Part shown: positions 21,699 to 33,245 of the stretch, one piece after another | Numbering within the stretch: the stretch's first letter is position 1 | Layout of the letters: each line of letters begins with the position of its first letter | Assembly: GCF_014529535.1 (NCBI RefSeq) | Contig: NW_023503501.1 | Coordinates: 1,370,150 to 1,434,149, forward strand | Direction of reading: 5' to 3' | Source: Bradysia coprophila | Taxonomy: Eukaryota; Arthropoda; Insecta; Diptera; Sciaridae | Length of the DNA: 64,000 nucleotides | The notes under the pieces: generated by a model | Seen by the model: the letters and a program-made list of their open reading frames with translations, nothing else | Told to the model about the DNA's origin: nothing | The model's database searches: none | Made by a program: the position numbers and the translations under genes

Positions 21699-22384
21699 AT
21701 TCGAATCACCTTAGTTTGTGGGTTCTATAGTGTTATGGTCGGAGCGAGACGACCAAGTACCAGTTAATTATAACTTGCGTTGCGACCGAGAAGACCGTGA
21801 ACCAGTTTATTATAGACTGTTATGATCAGAGCGAGAGAACCGAAGACTAGTTAAATATAACTTCCCTTGGGGTACTTGTCAAAATATTGCTTTCTCTTTC
21901 AACAGGTTACGTTGAGAGCGATAGGACTGAAGACCAGTCCATTATAAATTGTCTTGGGGTACTTGTCAAAATATTTACTTCTCTTCCATCATAACAGTCT
22001 ATATGACCACTAATTTATTGGGTCTCAGTGTGTCATTCAAATAAAAGAAAAAGAACAACAAACGTCAATTTTGACATATTTACTACCAACATTACGAACA
22101 ACTCTTTTCGAGATACACTGGCTGACACGCAAGAGCGTTCGCCTTTCTATCCCAATTTCGCATCGATAATCGAGCAAGTATGTTTAATTGTGATACTAGA
22201 AAAAAGGCCGAGCAACACTCCACACAGCCTGGAATGCAGTCACTATTTCGCTATCGTATCGAAACATAACATTTCCTCAGGTGCAATTGTTTGTGAGGTT
22301 ATGTGTGCTGTGTTCATGGCTGTGTGGCACTATTCTCTTAATCAATTCAAGTGACTGATTGTTATTTCAAATTCGAATTGCAGC

Positions 22385-24403
22385 ATGTCTCGAAATAAAT
22401 CGCAAGATGAAACGGACAAGCAAACTCGTATTGCTATTGTCAGCGAAGACAAATGTAAACCGAAACGTTGCCGTCAGGAATGTAAAAAATCATGTCCGGT
22501 GGTACGTATGGGCAAGCTGTGCATCGAAGTCAGTCCCAATTCCAAAATAGCATCTCTGTCGGAGGAACTGTGCATCGGTTGTGGTATTTGTGTCAAGGTT
22601 AGTTGATTTGGTCGGTTGTTCTACGTTCGGAAGGCTTATGATTTTCCCACAAATTTAGAAATGTCCATTCGATGCCATTATGATCATCAACGTTCCCAGC
22701 AATTTGGAGAAGCACACGACACATCGGTACTCGAAAAATTCGTTCAAGCTTCACCGACTGCCCATACCACGACCGGGCGAAGTGTTGGGTTTGGTCGGTC
22801 AAAACGGTATTGGCAAGTCGACGGCGCTGAAAATCCTGGCCGGAAAACAGAAACCAAATTTGGGTCGCTATTCGGATCCGCCAGATTGGACGGAAATTCT
22901 CACCTACTTCCGTGGATCGGAGCTGCAGAATTATTTCACCAAAATTCTGGAGGATGACTTGCGAGCCTTGATCAAACCTCAGTACGTTGATCAGATTCCG
23001 CGGGCAGTGAAGGGAACGGTAAGAGCACTGTTGGACAAGAGAGACGACCGCAACAATCAAGACGAAATCTGTACGATGCTCGACTTGATGCACATACGGG
23101 ATCGTGAAATTCAGGCATTGTCCGGTGGAGAGCTGCAACGATTTGCCATATCGATGGTGTGCATCCAGAATGGTGATATTTTCATGTTCGATGAACCGTC
23201 ATCGTATTTGGATGTTCGGCAGAGATTGAATGCTGCGTTGACCATTCGTCATTTGATTCATCCGACTAAGTGAGTGTGAAATGCGGCAGTCGGAGTGTAC
23301 CGACGAACTTATCTGTCTCTATTCATTTCAGATTTATTATCGTCGTTGAACACGATCTGTCTGTACTGGACTATCTATCAGATTTTATTTGCTGCCTGTA
23401 TGGTGTCCCCGGCTGTTATGGTGTCGTTACTATGCCTTTCTCTGTTCGTGAAGGTATCAACATTTTCCTCGACGGATTCGTTCCCACAGAGAACATGCGC
23501 TTCCGAACTGAATCGCTAACGTTCAAAGTGTCCGAATCGGCAACCGAGGAGGAAGTGAAACGCATGAATCATTACATTTACCCGGACATGATGAAGCAAT
23601 TGGGCAATTTCAAGCTGACCGTGAGCAAAGGTCAATTCAGCGATTCTGAAATTCTGGTTTTGCTGGGTGAAAACGGTACCGGTAAAACGACGTTCATTCG
23701 AATGCTGGCTGGAAATCTGTCTCCGGACCAGGGGTCGGAAGATTTGCCGGTATTGAACATTTCCTACAAACCGCAGAAAATTTCGCCGAAGCATCAAGGT
23801 ATCGTGCGACAGTTGCTGCACGAAAAGATTCGCGATGCATACGTGCATCCACAGTTCATTGCTGATGTTATGAAACCGATGAAAATTGATGAAATTATGG
23901 ATCAAGAAGTGCAAAATTTGTCTGGTGGAGAATTGCAGCGTGTTGCTATGGTTCTGTGCCTTGGCAAACCGGCCGATGTCTATTTGATCGACGAACCGTC
24001 TGCGTATTTAGATTCTGAACAACGTTTGATTGCTGCTAAAGTCATTAAGAGGTAATTGGAAGGATTTTGTTGGTGTCGATTGCTCGACCTTAACGCTCTA
24101 ACTACCGTTCACAGATACATTCTTCACGCCAAAAAGACTGGTTTCGTCGTGGAGCACGATTTTATAATGGCCACCTATCTGGCCGATCGAGTTATTGTCT
24201 TTGAGGGAACCCCATCAATGGACACGGTTGCCAATTCACCGCAGTCGTTGCTGAACGGAATGAATAGATTCTTAGAACTGTTAGGTATAACATTTAGGCG
24301 CGATCCAAACAATTTCCGGCCGCGCATCAACAAAAATAGTTCGGTGAAAGATGTGGAACAGAAACGAGCCGGACAGTACTTCTTCCTGGAGGACAACAAC
24401 TAG
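22385..24403 (+). CDS. ABCE1: ABCE1 ribosome-recycling ATPase (Pixie / Rli1)
   Basis: Four exons, 22385-22597, 22659-23269, 23332-24051 and 24115-24403, with introns of 61-63 nt, give 610 residues, the normal length. The N-terminal iron-sulphur domain shows cysteines at 24, 29, 33 and 37 and the second set 63, 66, 69 and 73 ([12 protein letters not shown]). Nucleotide-binding domain 1 has Walker A GQNGIGKS (118-125), signature LSGGELQ (225-231) and Walker B ending FDEPSSYLD (E250). Domain 2 has GENGTGKT (387-394), LSGGELQ (471-477) and IDEPSAYLD (E496). All catalytic motifs are intact. The enzyme splits post-termination ribosomes with eRF1/Pelota in the cytosol, so it is very likely functional and essential. 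AATAAA at 24549-24554. Confidence 0.97.
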
Positions 24404-24548
24404 GCCGTTCATTGTGGAGCGGCACATTCTGCATCGCATAGTGAACATAAGATATCCAAGCGCTATCAGTACGAATGTGCCGATTGTGTATGTGGGGTGA
24501 AGGACTATCCAAATTATCGGTTAGCTAAGGAAATTTTCTTTTGTTAAC

Positions 24549-24554
24549 AATAAA
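24549..24554 (+). promoter_or_regulatory. Polyadenylation signal of ABCE1
   Basis: AATAAA about 146 nt beyond the ABCE1 stop codon. Confidence 0.6.
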
Positions 24555-24831
24555 AGTTGATCAGAAAACCATCTGGAAACTGATTGGAAACAAATTTGTG
24601 TGGTTCTCATGACGAACGGAAACGAATGAGATGCAAGCTGCGAAGTCTGGTTCTTCGAACATATTTACAGTTTCAATTCCTAATGGTTGGAAGGTTGGCG
24701 ATGCAATGTAAAAGAAACAAAGCAGGAAAATGGTAGGTAGAAGTCTTCATTTCCTTGTCACTTGAATCATGAAAGCGGGCATTGAAATAGTGCGGTATCC
24801 CAGATAACGCGAAGGTATTTTGGTTCAACGG

Positions 24832-25095
24832 GAAGTTTTTATCAGCTTATCAACGTATCGGGAGCTCTTTATGATCGGGAAGAACTTATTGAGAAGTCTT
24901 TATGAGCGAGAAGAACTTGCAGTGAAGTTTTTATCAGCGGGAACAACGTGTAAGCAAGTCTTTATGAGCGAGAAGAGCTTGAAGTGAAGCCTTTATCAGC
25001 GGGGAGGAGCTTATCTGGAAGTCTTTATCAGCGGAAGGAACAAATCTGGAAGTCTTTATAAGCGGGAAGAACTCATTGGGAAGTCTTTATTAGAT
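24832..25095. repeat. Minisatellite, about 31-bp unit, about 8 copies
   Basis: Imperfect units built on GAAGTCTTTATNAGCG followed by (G/A)GAAGAACTT. Copy length varies from about 30 to 33 bp. It lies between ABCE1 and TRMU, which are transcribed towards each other; no coding frame. Confidence 0.75.
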
Positions 25096-25242
25096 CCGAT
25101 TCAATGAACTATACTTCTGATGAGTTACTCCTTCTGGTGAGATATTTCCCTGTAGAGTGTAGACTCTGCACTCAGTAATTTAAAAATTTCGCCTGCTAAG
25201 TCTCTTACAGTCGGAGGCATTGAGATTTCACCATGAATTTGG

Positions 25243-25389
25243 GTAAGCTGTTTTTCAGCTGGTCCACACTTACAATCAAAACTGTTTATATGGAAAAATC
25301 TGCTACACATTCGGACATGGTAGTGGTAAAACCGAACAAAGACGTATAAACAGTTTTGATTGTTTGTGTGGATCAGCTGAAAAACAGTT
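25243..25389. mobile_element. Hairpin MITE
   Basis: AGCTGTTTTTCAGCTG and CAATCAAAACTGTTTATA on the left are mirrored by TATAAACAGTTTTGATTG and CAGCTGAAAAACAGT on the right. About 147 bp with a loop of about 50 bp, non-coding. Confidence 0.7.
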
Positions 25390-25887
25390 GAAGCAAATTA
25401 ATGCAGAAATTTTAGTGTCTCGTATGCAAATTACGGCATTATTTTTGCATTATCAAAACTCAACTTTCACTCGCTACGCTCGCGAATCAACTTTTCCCTT
25501 TCTTAAGTTTTAGGTGAATTGAGTCAGAACTTTTAAGTTTTTTTTAAATTATTTTTTATGCCCACACGTCTAACAACCTATTTCCAATTAGCTTCTTGAG
25601 CTTCTGAAGACAGTTTCTCTTCTACAAATTGATGAGTTAAAATTCAAAAGTCACAATTAGAAAGTCCTGAAAATATTACGACATCGAAGCAACTAAGATT
25701 AATTGTAAAGTCTTCACGAAAAGGCCAGAGAAATCATATTGAATCCACCGGGAAGTTGGCTGCAAATCACCGAGAAATAATTGTCGGATACTGGGAAAAC
25801 ATTATTCCCATGCCCGCACGAAAGACCAGACAATAACAAATTTCCGAATTCACTTCAGTTCCCAATCATTATCACAGATCTGTGACA

Positions 25888-25893
25888 TTTATT
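25888..25893 (-). promoter_or_regulatory. Polyadenylation signal of TRMU
   Basis: TTTATT on the + strand (AATAAA on the minus strand) lies about 57 nt past the TRMU stop codon. Confidence 0.55.
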
Positions 25894-25949
25894 CGCTCTA
25901 CACAGCCACCATTCTTTGGTGTATGAGAAGTTGGTTTGATTTACAACAA

Positions 25950-27310
25950 TTAGTTCCTACAAAAATACAACGACGGGCCCGGATTAGTTATTCTACTCGA
26001 CCCTAAACATTCTCCGTCTTTATAAAACACTGCGTATTGGCCCGGTGTGAGCGCACGTAAGGCTTGGTCTAATTTCACTAACAATCCGTTCGATCCAGTT
26101 TGCACCAACACACAATCCACCAATTCGTCACCGTGTTGAAATCGAAACTGACATCGCAGCATTCCATTGTCTAATGGATTGCTAGCAATCCAGCAGGGTG
26201 TACTTGTGTACAAAATGTCTGTGAACAGTGCTGGGTGATCAGATCCCGCCGTCACAATTATCGAGTTGTCGGCGGTGTTTTTTGAGTGTACGAACATTGG
26301 TTTCGGACATCCGGCTAGTCGAAGCCGTTGCCCCACCGTCCAGTAATGTAGTCCTTTATGGCAGCCCAATATCTGTCCCGTATCGAAGTCGATGAAATTT
26401 CCCGGTCTGTCTTCAATATACTGAAAAGATGCCGGTTGTAAAATCAATCGCATGGTAAACGGTTAGAGCTGTACCTCTCTGATAAATTCGTTGAAATTGC
26501 GCTTGCCGACAAAACAAATTCCTGTGCTTTCCTTTTTCCTGCTAATTCGATCCATTCCGGCCTCTGCAGCGATCTTCTTCACATCTTTTTTGAGCAATTC
26601 GCCTAGTGGGAACATCGTTCGTCGCAGTGCTAGTTGAGGCATTTGCGAGAGGAAGAATGTTTGATCTTTAATGGGATCCACAGCGGTCAATAGTCTAACG
26701 TCTGGAGTGTCAAAAAAGGTTCAACCATGAAAAGTATTTTAAAACAAGAAATTGTCTTACCAGCGGTGTCTGAGAAATGTTCTAAAAATGGTCCGAACGA
26801 AGAACGAGCGTAATGGCCAGTACATATTGCATCGACTTTAAGTTGTTGCACAGCGTAGTCATAAAATCCATCAAATTTTACATAACGATTGCACAGTATA
26901 TCCGGATTGGGTGTTATGCCACTTTCGTAATCCTTTAAAAAACAACTTCAGTAGCAACATTGCCAATATTATGAGAAGTGTCGGTGTCAGTAAGTGTCAC
27001 AAATATCTACCTAAAAACATCATTCCAGTACTCTTTGACAAAGTTGACTTGGACCAAGGGAATGTCGAGCTTATTGCACACCCACTGTGCATCTTCCCAA
27101 TCTGCTTCACCTGGACAATGGCCCATCTCATCCACTTGATCCCAGTTCTTCATGAACGCTCCAATGACATTAAATCCTATGATTTGAACAATGTTTAGAT
27201 CCCGTCAAAAATTGTTAGAATTTTGTTTCATCACCTTGATTTTTCAACAAATAAGCGGCAACAGCACTATCTACTCCACCAGAAATACCAACCGCAATTT
27301 TGCGAAACAT
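25950..27310 (-). CDS. TRMU: Mitochondrial tRNA-specific 2-thiouridylase (TRMU / MTU1 / MnmA)
   Basis: Five exons, 27310-27235, 27176-27011, 26945-26761, 26701-26475 and 26420-25950, with introns of 54-65 nt, give 374 residues. The PP-loop SGGVDS sits at 10-15. The first catalytic cysteine is C99 in TPNPDILCN and the second is C205 in [12 protein letters not shown]; both are needed to pass sulphur to U34. The following [19 protein letters not shown] and [11 protein letters not shown] blocks are standard for the family. The enzyme makes the 2-thio group of (t)m5s2U34 in mitochondrial tRNAs for Lys, Glu and Gln. Only nine residues precede the PP-loop motif, so no long mitochondrial presequence is visible; an upstream start or exon could exist. 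All splice phases agree. Confidence 0.94.
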
Positions 27311-27499
27311 TTACAGATGGGGTACGATCCAAATTTATGTTAGAATTCTGATAATTTTGTGGAGAATAAGTTCAGGATTTTGTGAGAGAGTACAAATGAC
27401 ACAACCGATAACCTTACTTTTAACCGTCTGTGTAATTTAAAGCGGCAGTTTCAAGAATAGATTCGTCCATATGGTCAATCAACCAATATTGTAACTCTG

Positions 27500-27960
27500 G
27501 CTCTTTATTCGTGTGTAAAACGAGATTCAGACGTAGTGTTGTACCCTGGGAGAGCCAGACAGTGACTTTACAAGCCGGGAGCCAAGACTATAATTGTCTG
27601 GAAAGCTTTGGTTGTGCAATCGCTGCAACAAGAACATCAACGACAATAGACGGCCTGCGAAGGAGGAATTCACACCAAGCTATCCCGACCAGTTGTGTCG
27701 AAATCCTGGAGTAATGAACTCCTTAAACTTACGAGATCGGAAATAAGGTGAGTAGTTGGTGCAATCACGAACCACTGCTAGCTTAACGATCATCTCCACA
27801 GAATAGATCGGTCAATCTACCCAAACTGTTCTTGTGGCTTGACATCTGAGACTGGTGAACATATCTTTAGGGATTATCCGCTCTAAACCAATCTCAGGTT
27901 TCGCTCATTCGGGTATCATGAACTCCAAGATTAGGATCTACCATCATTAGATGGCAAGCG
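27500..27960 (+). pseudogene. Decayed non-LTR retrotransposon 3' end
   Basis: Frames broken by stops still read like the region after reverse transcriptase in RNase-H-bearing LINEs (I/R1-like). A stretch near 27790-27885 reads roughly RIDRSIYPNCSCGLTSETGE followed by HIF and an RD, the usual Cys-x-Cys...Glu...His...Cys end motif. It is preceded by SKSWSNELLK-like sequence near 27690. No intact frame is present. Confidence 0.5.
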
Positions 27961-28267
27961 CCTTAACGACTTGTTATCTAAAACAGGGAAATTTCCCTAA
28001 TAGAAATTGTAAAGTCAGGGAGTAGCGAACAAAGGTCTTTGATTCCTGCTTCTCAGTGGAAAAAGCCTTCCAAAACTCTAATCTATCTAGTGTTATACTA
28101 GAGAGAGGGACTGATGTTAATTGGCACCCAAAAATTACATGGGTTGAATTGTTTTTCCCATTTTTTTGTCGAGAAGTCATGGTCGGGAAAACTGACCTCA
28201 CACTTATTGTAAGAGAAATCATGCAGCGACTACCTCGAAAATCAAAGTGTCACAATTTCATCTCATT

Positions 28268-28418
28268 CGAGTGTAAATCTATGGACTCAGACTGCTGTTG
28301 GTTCTCAGACTGCTGTTGGTTCTCAGACTACTGTTGCTTCTCAGACTGCTGTTGGTTTTCAGACTGCTGTTGGTTCTCAGACTGACGTTGGTTCTCAGAC
28401 TGCAGTCGGTTCCCAGAC
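28268..28418. repeat. 18-bp tandem repeat, about 7-8 copies
   Basis: Unit TCTCAGACTGCTGTTGGT with a few substitutions. The 18-bp period keeps a frame open and gives a Ser-Asp-Cys-Cys-Trp-Phe repeat. I regard this as a minisatellite, not a protein, because no start context or homology supports it. Confidence 0.8.
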
Positions 28419-28524
28419 AAAACATAGGGTCGCTCTTAAAACGTATATTTTGAAAAGCAGATACTTGAAATTATACAAAAATCGATTAAAAATGACATTG
28501 GACTGCTGCAGACACGATACCATT

Positions 28525-29877
28525 CTACTTTGCATCGGATGCTGGTGCCGATGGATTCTCACTATCGATGGCTTCCTCATAAATATCGTCATCATCGTCA
28601 GACTTATCGCCACTACTTTTGTTAGCATTAGCTTCTGGCACCCATAATCCGGAATCGACACAACGTTTCATGTGATATTTGGCTTGATCTTCTGGAAGTT
28701 TAGTTATTGCTTCTTGAAGCATGGCTATGTCACGACTTTCGAAACATTTTTGGAGTTCCTGAAAGTAAACAGCGGGATGTTAAAAATAGAATTGCCCGTT
28801 CGAACCAAATAAAAACCTAAAATAGTGTACTCACCTCCGGTAATGTTTCGAATACTTCGGCCGGGTCTAAGCCGCCAGGTCCAAGTCGTGCTAGTCTCTC
28901 TTCCTCCTCAGCCTCAGCGGCTGCTTCTTCCAATTTTACCACGGCTCTCGCCTTAATTCTATCCTTAAACGCAACCACTTCATTGTCGAACTGGACTTTA
29001 TATTCAGCCTCGGCCACTTGAATTCTGGAGAAAAATGTGCTAACGCATGCACGTGGATCAATATCCAATTGTTTGGCAGATTCTAAGATAAATTGCATGC
29101 AAATACATTGATGTGCTACGTGGCCCATTAGTTCAGTTTTTCCTTCCATTTCCAAGTTCAGACACCAAATCACCAAATAGTTAGCCGTGTCTTCGCAAAC
29201 TAATTGACTGTTATTCGACAGAAATCGTTTTGAATCTTCGAATTTCCGTAACATGCCATACTGCTTTAGCAACTTCTCATTCGTCTCCACAAACTTTTTC
29301 ATCTTTTCCGATTTTTCTTCTTCCGTTAAGTTGTCGTAGTTTTCCTTTTCCGGCTTTTTGTTAATCACCGTTTTAGCGAAACCGGGCTTACTGATTGTAT
29401 CGACATTCCACGGTGCCAGTTTCTCTTTGTTTTTGAGCTGTTCTTCGTTCAAACTCAATGTTTTCGATTTGGACTCAAGTTCGCCCAACGACTTCTGCAG
29501 TTCCGTCAAGTTCCCCTCTTTCTTTTCCACCTTTTCGCGAACTTCCTTCAATGCCGTTGACACCTTCTTTTTCTCCTCTTCTAATGCCCGCTTTTCACGG
29601 TCCATTTCTTCCATTCGTTCCGTTCTGGCCTGGTGTCTCCATCGAAATAGTGAGGGTGTGTCAATATTTGGATGGGTCTCGTCTTCGTCATCGGATATCT
29701 GGATGATGGAAGAAAATTCATAATTTACATACCATAACACAGTGAACGTAATTGGACAGAATCTATCACATAATCGGTGTATTAAGGATCGGCGTATGTA
29801 ACCCCAAAAATGTTTGTGGTGATTTTATGATCGAATTGTCTCACCTCAATGTTCTTCCACTTGCTGTAGTCAACCAT
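28525..29877 (-). CDS. Cdc37: Hsp90 co-chaperone Cdc37
   Basis: Three exons, 29877-29845, 29698-28835 and 28758-28525 (introns 146 and 76 nt), give 376 residues. The N terminus MVDYSKWKNIEISDDEDETH is a family hallmark, and S13 in it is the expected CK2 site that activates kinase clients. A charged coiled coil (about 35-110) follows, then the Hsp90-binding middle domain (about 130-270; TANYLVIWCLNLEMEGK, MGHVAHQCICMQFILE). A C-terminal domain ends in an acidic DKSDDDDDIYEEA tail. The protein loads protein kinases onto Hsp90 in the cytosol. All three exons join in phase with good splice sites. I see nothing anomalous in the protein. Confidence 0.96.
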
Positions 29878-30149
29878 GGCGAAAGTGTAAATAGTTTGAC
29901 AACAAAAATGTTATTTTTATCTTCGTAAAATACTTGAATTTAGTTCTGAACCGTGAATTCGATGCAGACATAAACAATAAATCTAGAAACTTCAGATGGG
30001 CTGCTTTTTCCTCTCGACAAAAGTGACATTTCATTCATTTTAGTACACATCGAAAAGGTTTCCTTCTTAGCAAACGTAGATGGTCTCAGAATTTGAATTT
30101 CGGCGGTCTTTCAAATATGTATCGTGCTATCTGCTACAGATCCTCTCTT

Positions 30150-30505
30150 CAAGGACGTTTGAAATGCCATCAATGTTAAGAAACGTCATCCACGTTAAAA
30201 AATGCACACAAATGAATGAATGAACGAAACATTTAACGAAACTTAAGTGAGGCTACTTCTGAAAGAACATTTACTAGCGAATTTTTGACAAGTTTAACAA
30301 GGATACCCATACCCATAGCTCAGACATGGGTAGATAAGAGAGATAGGTAGTGAAATTTGAGAGTTGTCACTTAACGAAACTTAAGTGATGTTACGTCTGA
30401 AAGAGCACGTACAATAATTATTCGTCAACATTCACTAGAGAATTTTTGACAGTTTTAACAAAGATACAAGGATATAGGAGACATGGGTAGAGAAGAGAGA
30501 TGGAT
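30150..30505. repeat. Repeat fragment plus local tandem duplication
   Basis: 30150-30250 (for example GAAACATTTAACGAAACTTA) matches the reverse complement of sequence at about 46190-46310 inside the element at 46153-46570. From about 30236, two copies of about 125 bp repeat ACGAAACTTAAGTGA, GAATTTTTGACA and GACATGGGTAGA.AAGAGAGA. Confidence 0.6.
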
Positions 30506-30772
30506 TTACAATATTTAAACTTTCTACGAAATTTGTAATCTACACAATTTTTTCTAATGTCGCATCAAATTAAAGCTATGTAGTCATTCCCTCGTAATAT
30601 GGTTTAGAATCACTGGGACACGCTCCAAATTTCGTCTAATAAAGTGGCTGTTAGAGTAACGAATCCGAATGCATTTTTTTTAAGCGAATCAGTGAAGCAG
30701 ACTGTGCTCAGCACAGGTCAGAAAAGTTTTCGTTCAAAAAAAAATATTTTACGACTGATCAGGCCAGTTTGA

Positions 30773-30970
30773 CTTATATGAAAGTCTGCCACTTGTGACG
30801 CAAAGTTTTTTTTTTGTAAAATTTTTCTTCTACAATTTTTTGGTCTAATTTTTGCGTACAAGGACAGAATATGTCACCTACAGCGATGTCAGTTGTTTTT
30901 GAAGTATGCACACGGACTTGCGTCACTTTTACTCTTTGAGTGTTTTTGACTGATATCAGTTGTTTTGGAA
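30773..30970. mobile_element. Degenerate relative of the 40161-40510 MITE
   Basis: Shares TCTGCCACTTGTGACGCAAA, ATTTTTGCGTAC, CAGCGATGTCAGTT and GGACTTGCGTCAC with the right half of the element at 40161-40510. As there, a stretch of 109-bp satellite follows close by. Confidence 0.6.
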
Positions 30971-31129
30971 GTTTGGTTTGATTTTCTGTTATGTCATTTG
31001 GTTGCAATTTATATCCTCTCTATCTTCCACCCGAAAACTCGAAAACTGCGAAATTTCATACTTTTTCCAGAAAAGTGTTTTCTCGATATTTCAGAAGATA
31101 CTCTATCCGAATCTGCAATTAAAAATTTA

Positions 31130-31350
31130 GGAACTAATCTTGGAACACCTCACTTATATCAAAAATAACCCAAATCCATCGAAAAATCCTATGGAAGTTA
31201 GGAAGTGCCAGAGGAATCATCTCTCATCCCAAAAGTTAGGAACCAACCTTGGAACACCTCACTTATATCAAAAATAACCTGATGGAAGTTAGAAAGTGCC
31301 AGAGAAATCATCTATCATCCCAAAATTTAGGAACCAGCGTTAGAACACGT
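31130..31350. repeat. 109-bp satellite, two partial copies
   Basis: Contains GGAACACCTCACTTATATCA, AAAATAACC, GGAAGTTAGGAAGTGCCAGA and AATCATCT.TCATCCCAAAA, the same unit as the longer array at 40557-41290. Confidence 0.7.
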
Positions 31351-32250
31351 CAAATCAAATCATACGGTTGTATAATTTAACCATTATGGTACTGTTCTAC
31401 CACACCAATTGATACTTTTCGAAAAATCCACGGAACTATTAGTACCTCAAGTAACGTTTTATACAATCAAAATTGAAGGAGTTTTTACTAAAGTAGGTTG
31501 TGAGGAAAACTGAAACCCTCATTTGTAGTTTTTACTATATGTATACATTGGATAGTATACAATGTATACTAACCACATTTCAATCACCTTATGACACAAA
31601 TCAGCACCCGCTCTAAAGTAAATAATGGTCTAATTTATGCACGTATGACTATCTGAGACCATTAAGATCATAGAAACTTGATATAATACGCTGTGTGCAA
31701 TTATAGTGCAACAGAACTTAAACAATGTTTACTTTAAATCATTGAAATAGTCAGAGCAATTAAGCAATGCATATATTCTAAACAAAGGTGAGATTGTTTG
31801 CAACAGTCAAACAGGTTGAATTATTATTATTAAGCAAACTAACCATGATAATATCGCATGACGTTACCATGTGTGCGGCTGTGCCTAAAATTATTAAATA
31901 ATATTAAAAGAAACATTCCTTTTTTTTATGAAAATGTTTTTTTTTTTTTAATAATGTTCTCAGTGCCCAGTAATGCACTTTGTGCACAGCTTTCAGTTCT
32001 GTTTGCCTTTAACTTGATTGCATAATGACCGTACATTGTTTATGGTAATTCTAATTTGTTCGTGTCATTTAACTGGATTTGTTAATGAGACAAGGCTTAT
32101 AACGGTTGAGCCATTCTTATTTATTTACATTTTTATTACAATATAGCCATCGAGTAAACAAACAAACATGTTTTGGTTTGCTATAGATTCGGCTGACCGT
32201 TGATGGTGCATATTTCATATTTAATGGTAACAATTGAAACAAGAAACTTT
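31351..32250. other. Non-coding, no recognised feature
   Basis: AT-rich sequence with no credible frame or clear long repeat. A small palindrome based on GTATAC(A)TTG near 31540-31570 is the only structure I noticed. Confidence 0.45.
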
Positions 32251-32693
32251 CAGGGCTGCCACGGTTTAAAATGGGCCCTAATTTAGGAATTTGGATGATT
32301 TTTAGGAGCTTTTCGAACGGTTTAAGAATGGTCCTAGATCTATTTCTTCTAAAATTTCAGGGGTGGAAGGAGATTAGATTAAAATTTCGTTAGTTAAATT
32401 GAAAATCATGATATTTGGTAGAGATTTCGGAGCTAAATTTGCAGCAAATTTAGCTCCAAAGAATGATTTTTATAGCAGAACTTAGTAACATTCAATGTGT
32501 AATTTTGTCAAATAAATAAAATTGAGTGAAAAGGAAGGGTCTGCTCTGCATTGCAGACGAAATTTTTCTGAGGTATGATCACTAACAGCCTTTTAAGGCC
32601 AATGCCAGGTGTATTCTGAACTACCGACTTAGCGTGACTTCCAAGCCACACCTCTGAAGAAAGTTAGACGATTAAGAGCAATGAACCCTTCGC

Positions 32694-33245
32694 AAATTTG
32701 TAGCCTTTATTTAGGCGGAAAAATATTCGCTTTTTGATAATTACTCTGAACCAATTTTTTTTTTTATAAAATCATTAAAGCACACAAAAGTGAGTTACTT
32801 TTAATAGGAGAAATTGGTTTGTGGGTGAGAAACATTTCCAGATTGTGTAAATTTATGTAATCTGCACAGGTCTTTCCAAGTGGGTTAAGTTATGACTCAC
32901 AAACCAATTTTTTCTTTAAAAGTAAAAACTTTTTATTTTTCAGCTTTAGAAATACTAGAATCGAATTGGATTTGAAATAAAAAATTTGATGTGCACGTGT
33001 GAGACACGAACTCACAACCTTCAACTTGCAGGGCTGATGCTCTAACCAATTGAGCTACCGTGGACATTTTTATTTCAAACCCAATTTTGAACCGTTGGTA
33101 CAACACATGATGTGTATGTTCTTTCGTCTATGTTGACACTTTTTTACTTTAAAAAAGAGTAATAAATTTAGTAAGTTTAATAAGTAAGTTTAGAGTAATA
33201 ATGAAAAATGAATATTTTTCCGCCTAAATGTAGGCTACACGTTTG
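32694..33245. mobile_element. Foldback element nested in the hAT-like element
   Basis: GTAGCCTTTATTTAGGCGGA near 32700 pairs with TTTTTCCGCCTAAATGTAGG near 33220. An inner hairpin (about 32792-32930) pairs AGAAATTGGTTTGTG with CACAAACCAATTTTTTC. The tRNA-like stretch lies between the inner hairpin and the right arm. Confidence 0.65.
32992..33064 (-). tRNA. tRNA-Ala(UGC)-like sequence, probable pseudogene or SINE head
   Basis: The minus strand folds as a 73-nt cloverleaf. The D arm is GCTC...GAGC, the anticodon stem TCAGC/GTTGA encloses a loop with TGC, and the T arm GTGAG/CTCAC encloses TTCGTGT. Two of seven acceptor pairs fail, and position 33 is C instead of the near-universal U. A-box TAGCTCAATTGG and a B-box-like GAGTTCGTGTC are present. 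The flanks are AT-rich inverted stretches inside a foldback element. It is more likely a tRNA-derived relic than a working tRNA gene. Confidence 0.45.

Larger units (their letters stand above)
20949..22002. repeat. Composite repeat block bounded by inverted ATAGACTGTTATGAT
   Basis: ATAGACTGTTATGAT opens the block and ATCATAACAGTCTAT closes it; a further direct copy lies near 21810. Between them, units of about 150 bp share GAGCGAGA..ACCGAAGACTAGTT, TTGGGGTACTTGTCAAAATA and TCTCTTTCAACAG. Two unrelated MITEs (21177-21442 and 21493-21698) interrupt the block. Confidence 0.6.

Noticed and set aside
22599-23138. 179-codon minus-strand frame
   Set aside because: Antisense shadow of ABCE1 exon 2.
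28056-28385. Open frame with a Ser-Asp-Cys-Cys-Trp-Phe repeat
   Set aside because: The repeat is the 18-bp minisatellite read in frame; nothing upstream looks coding.
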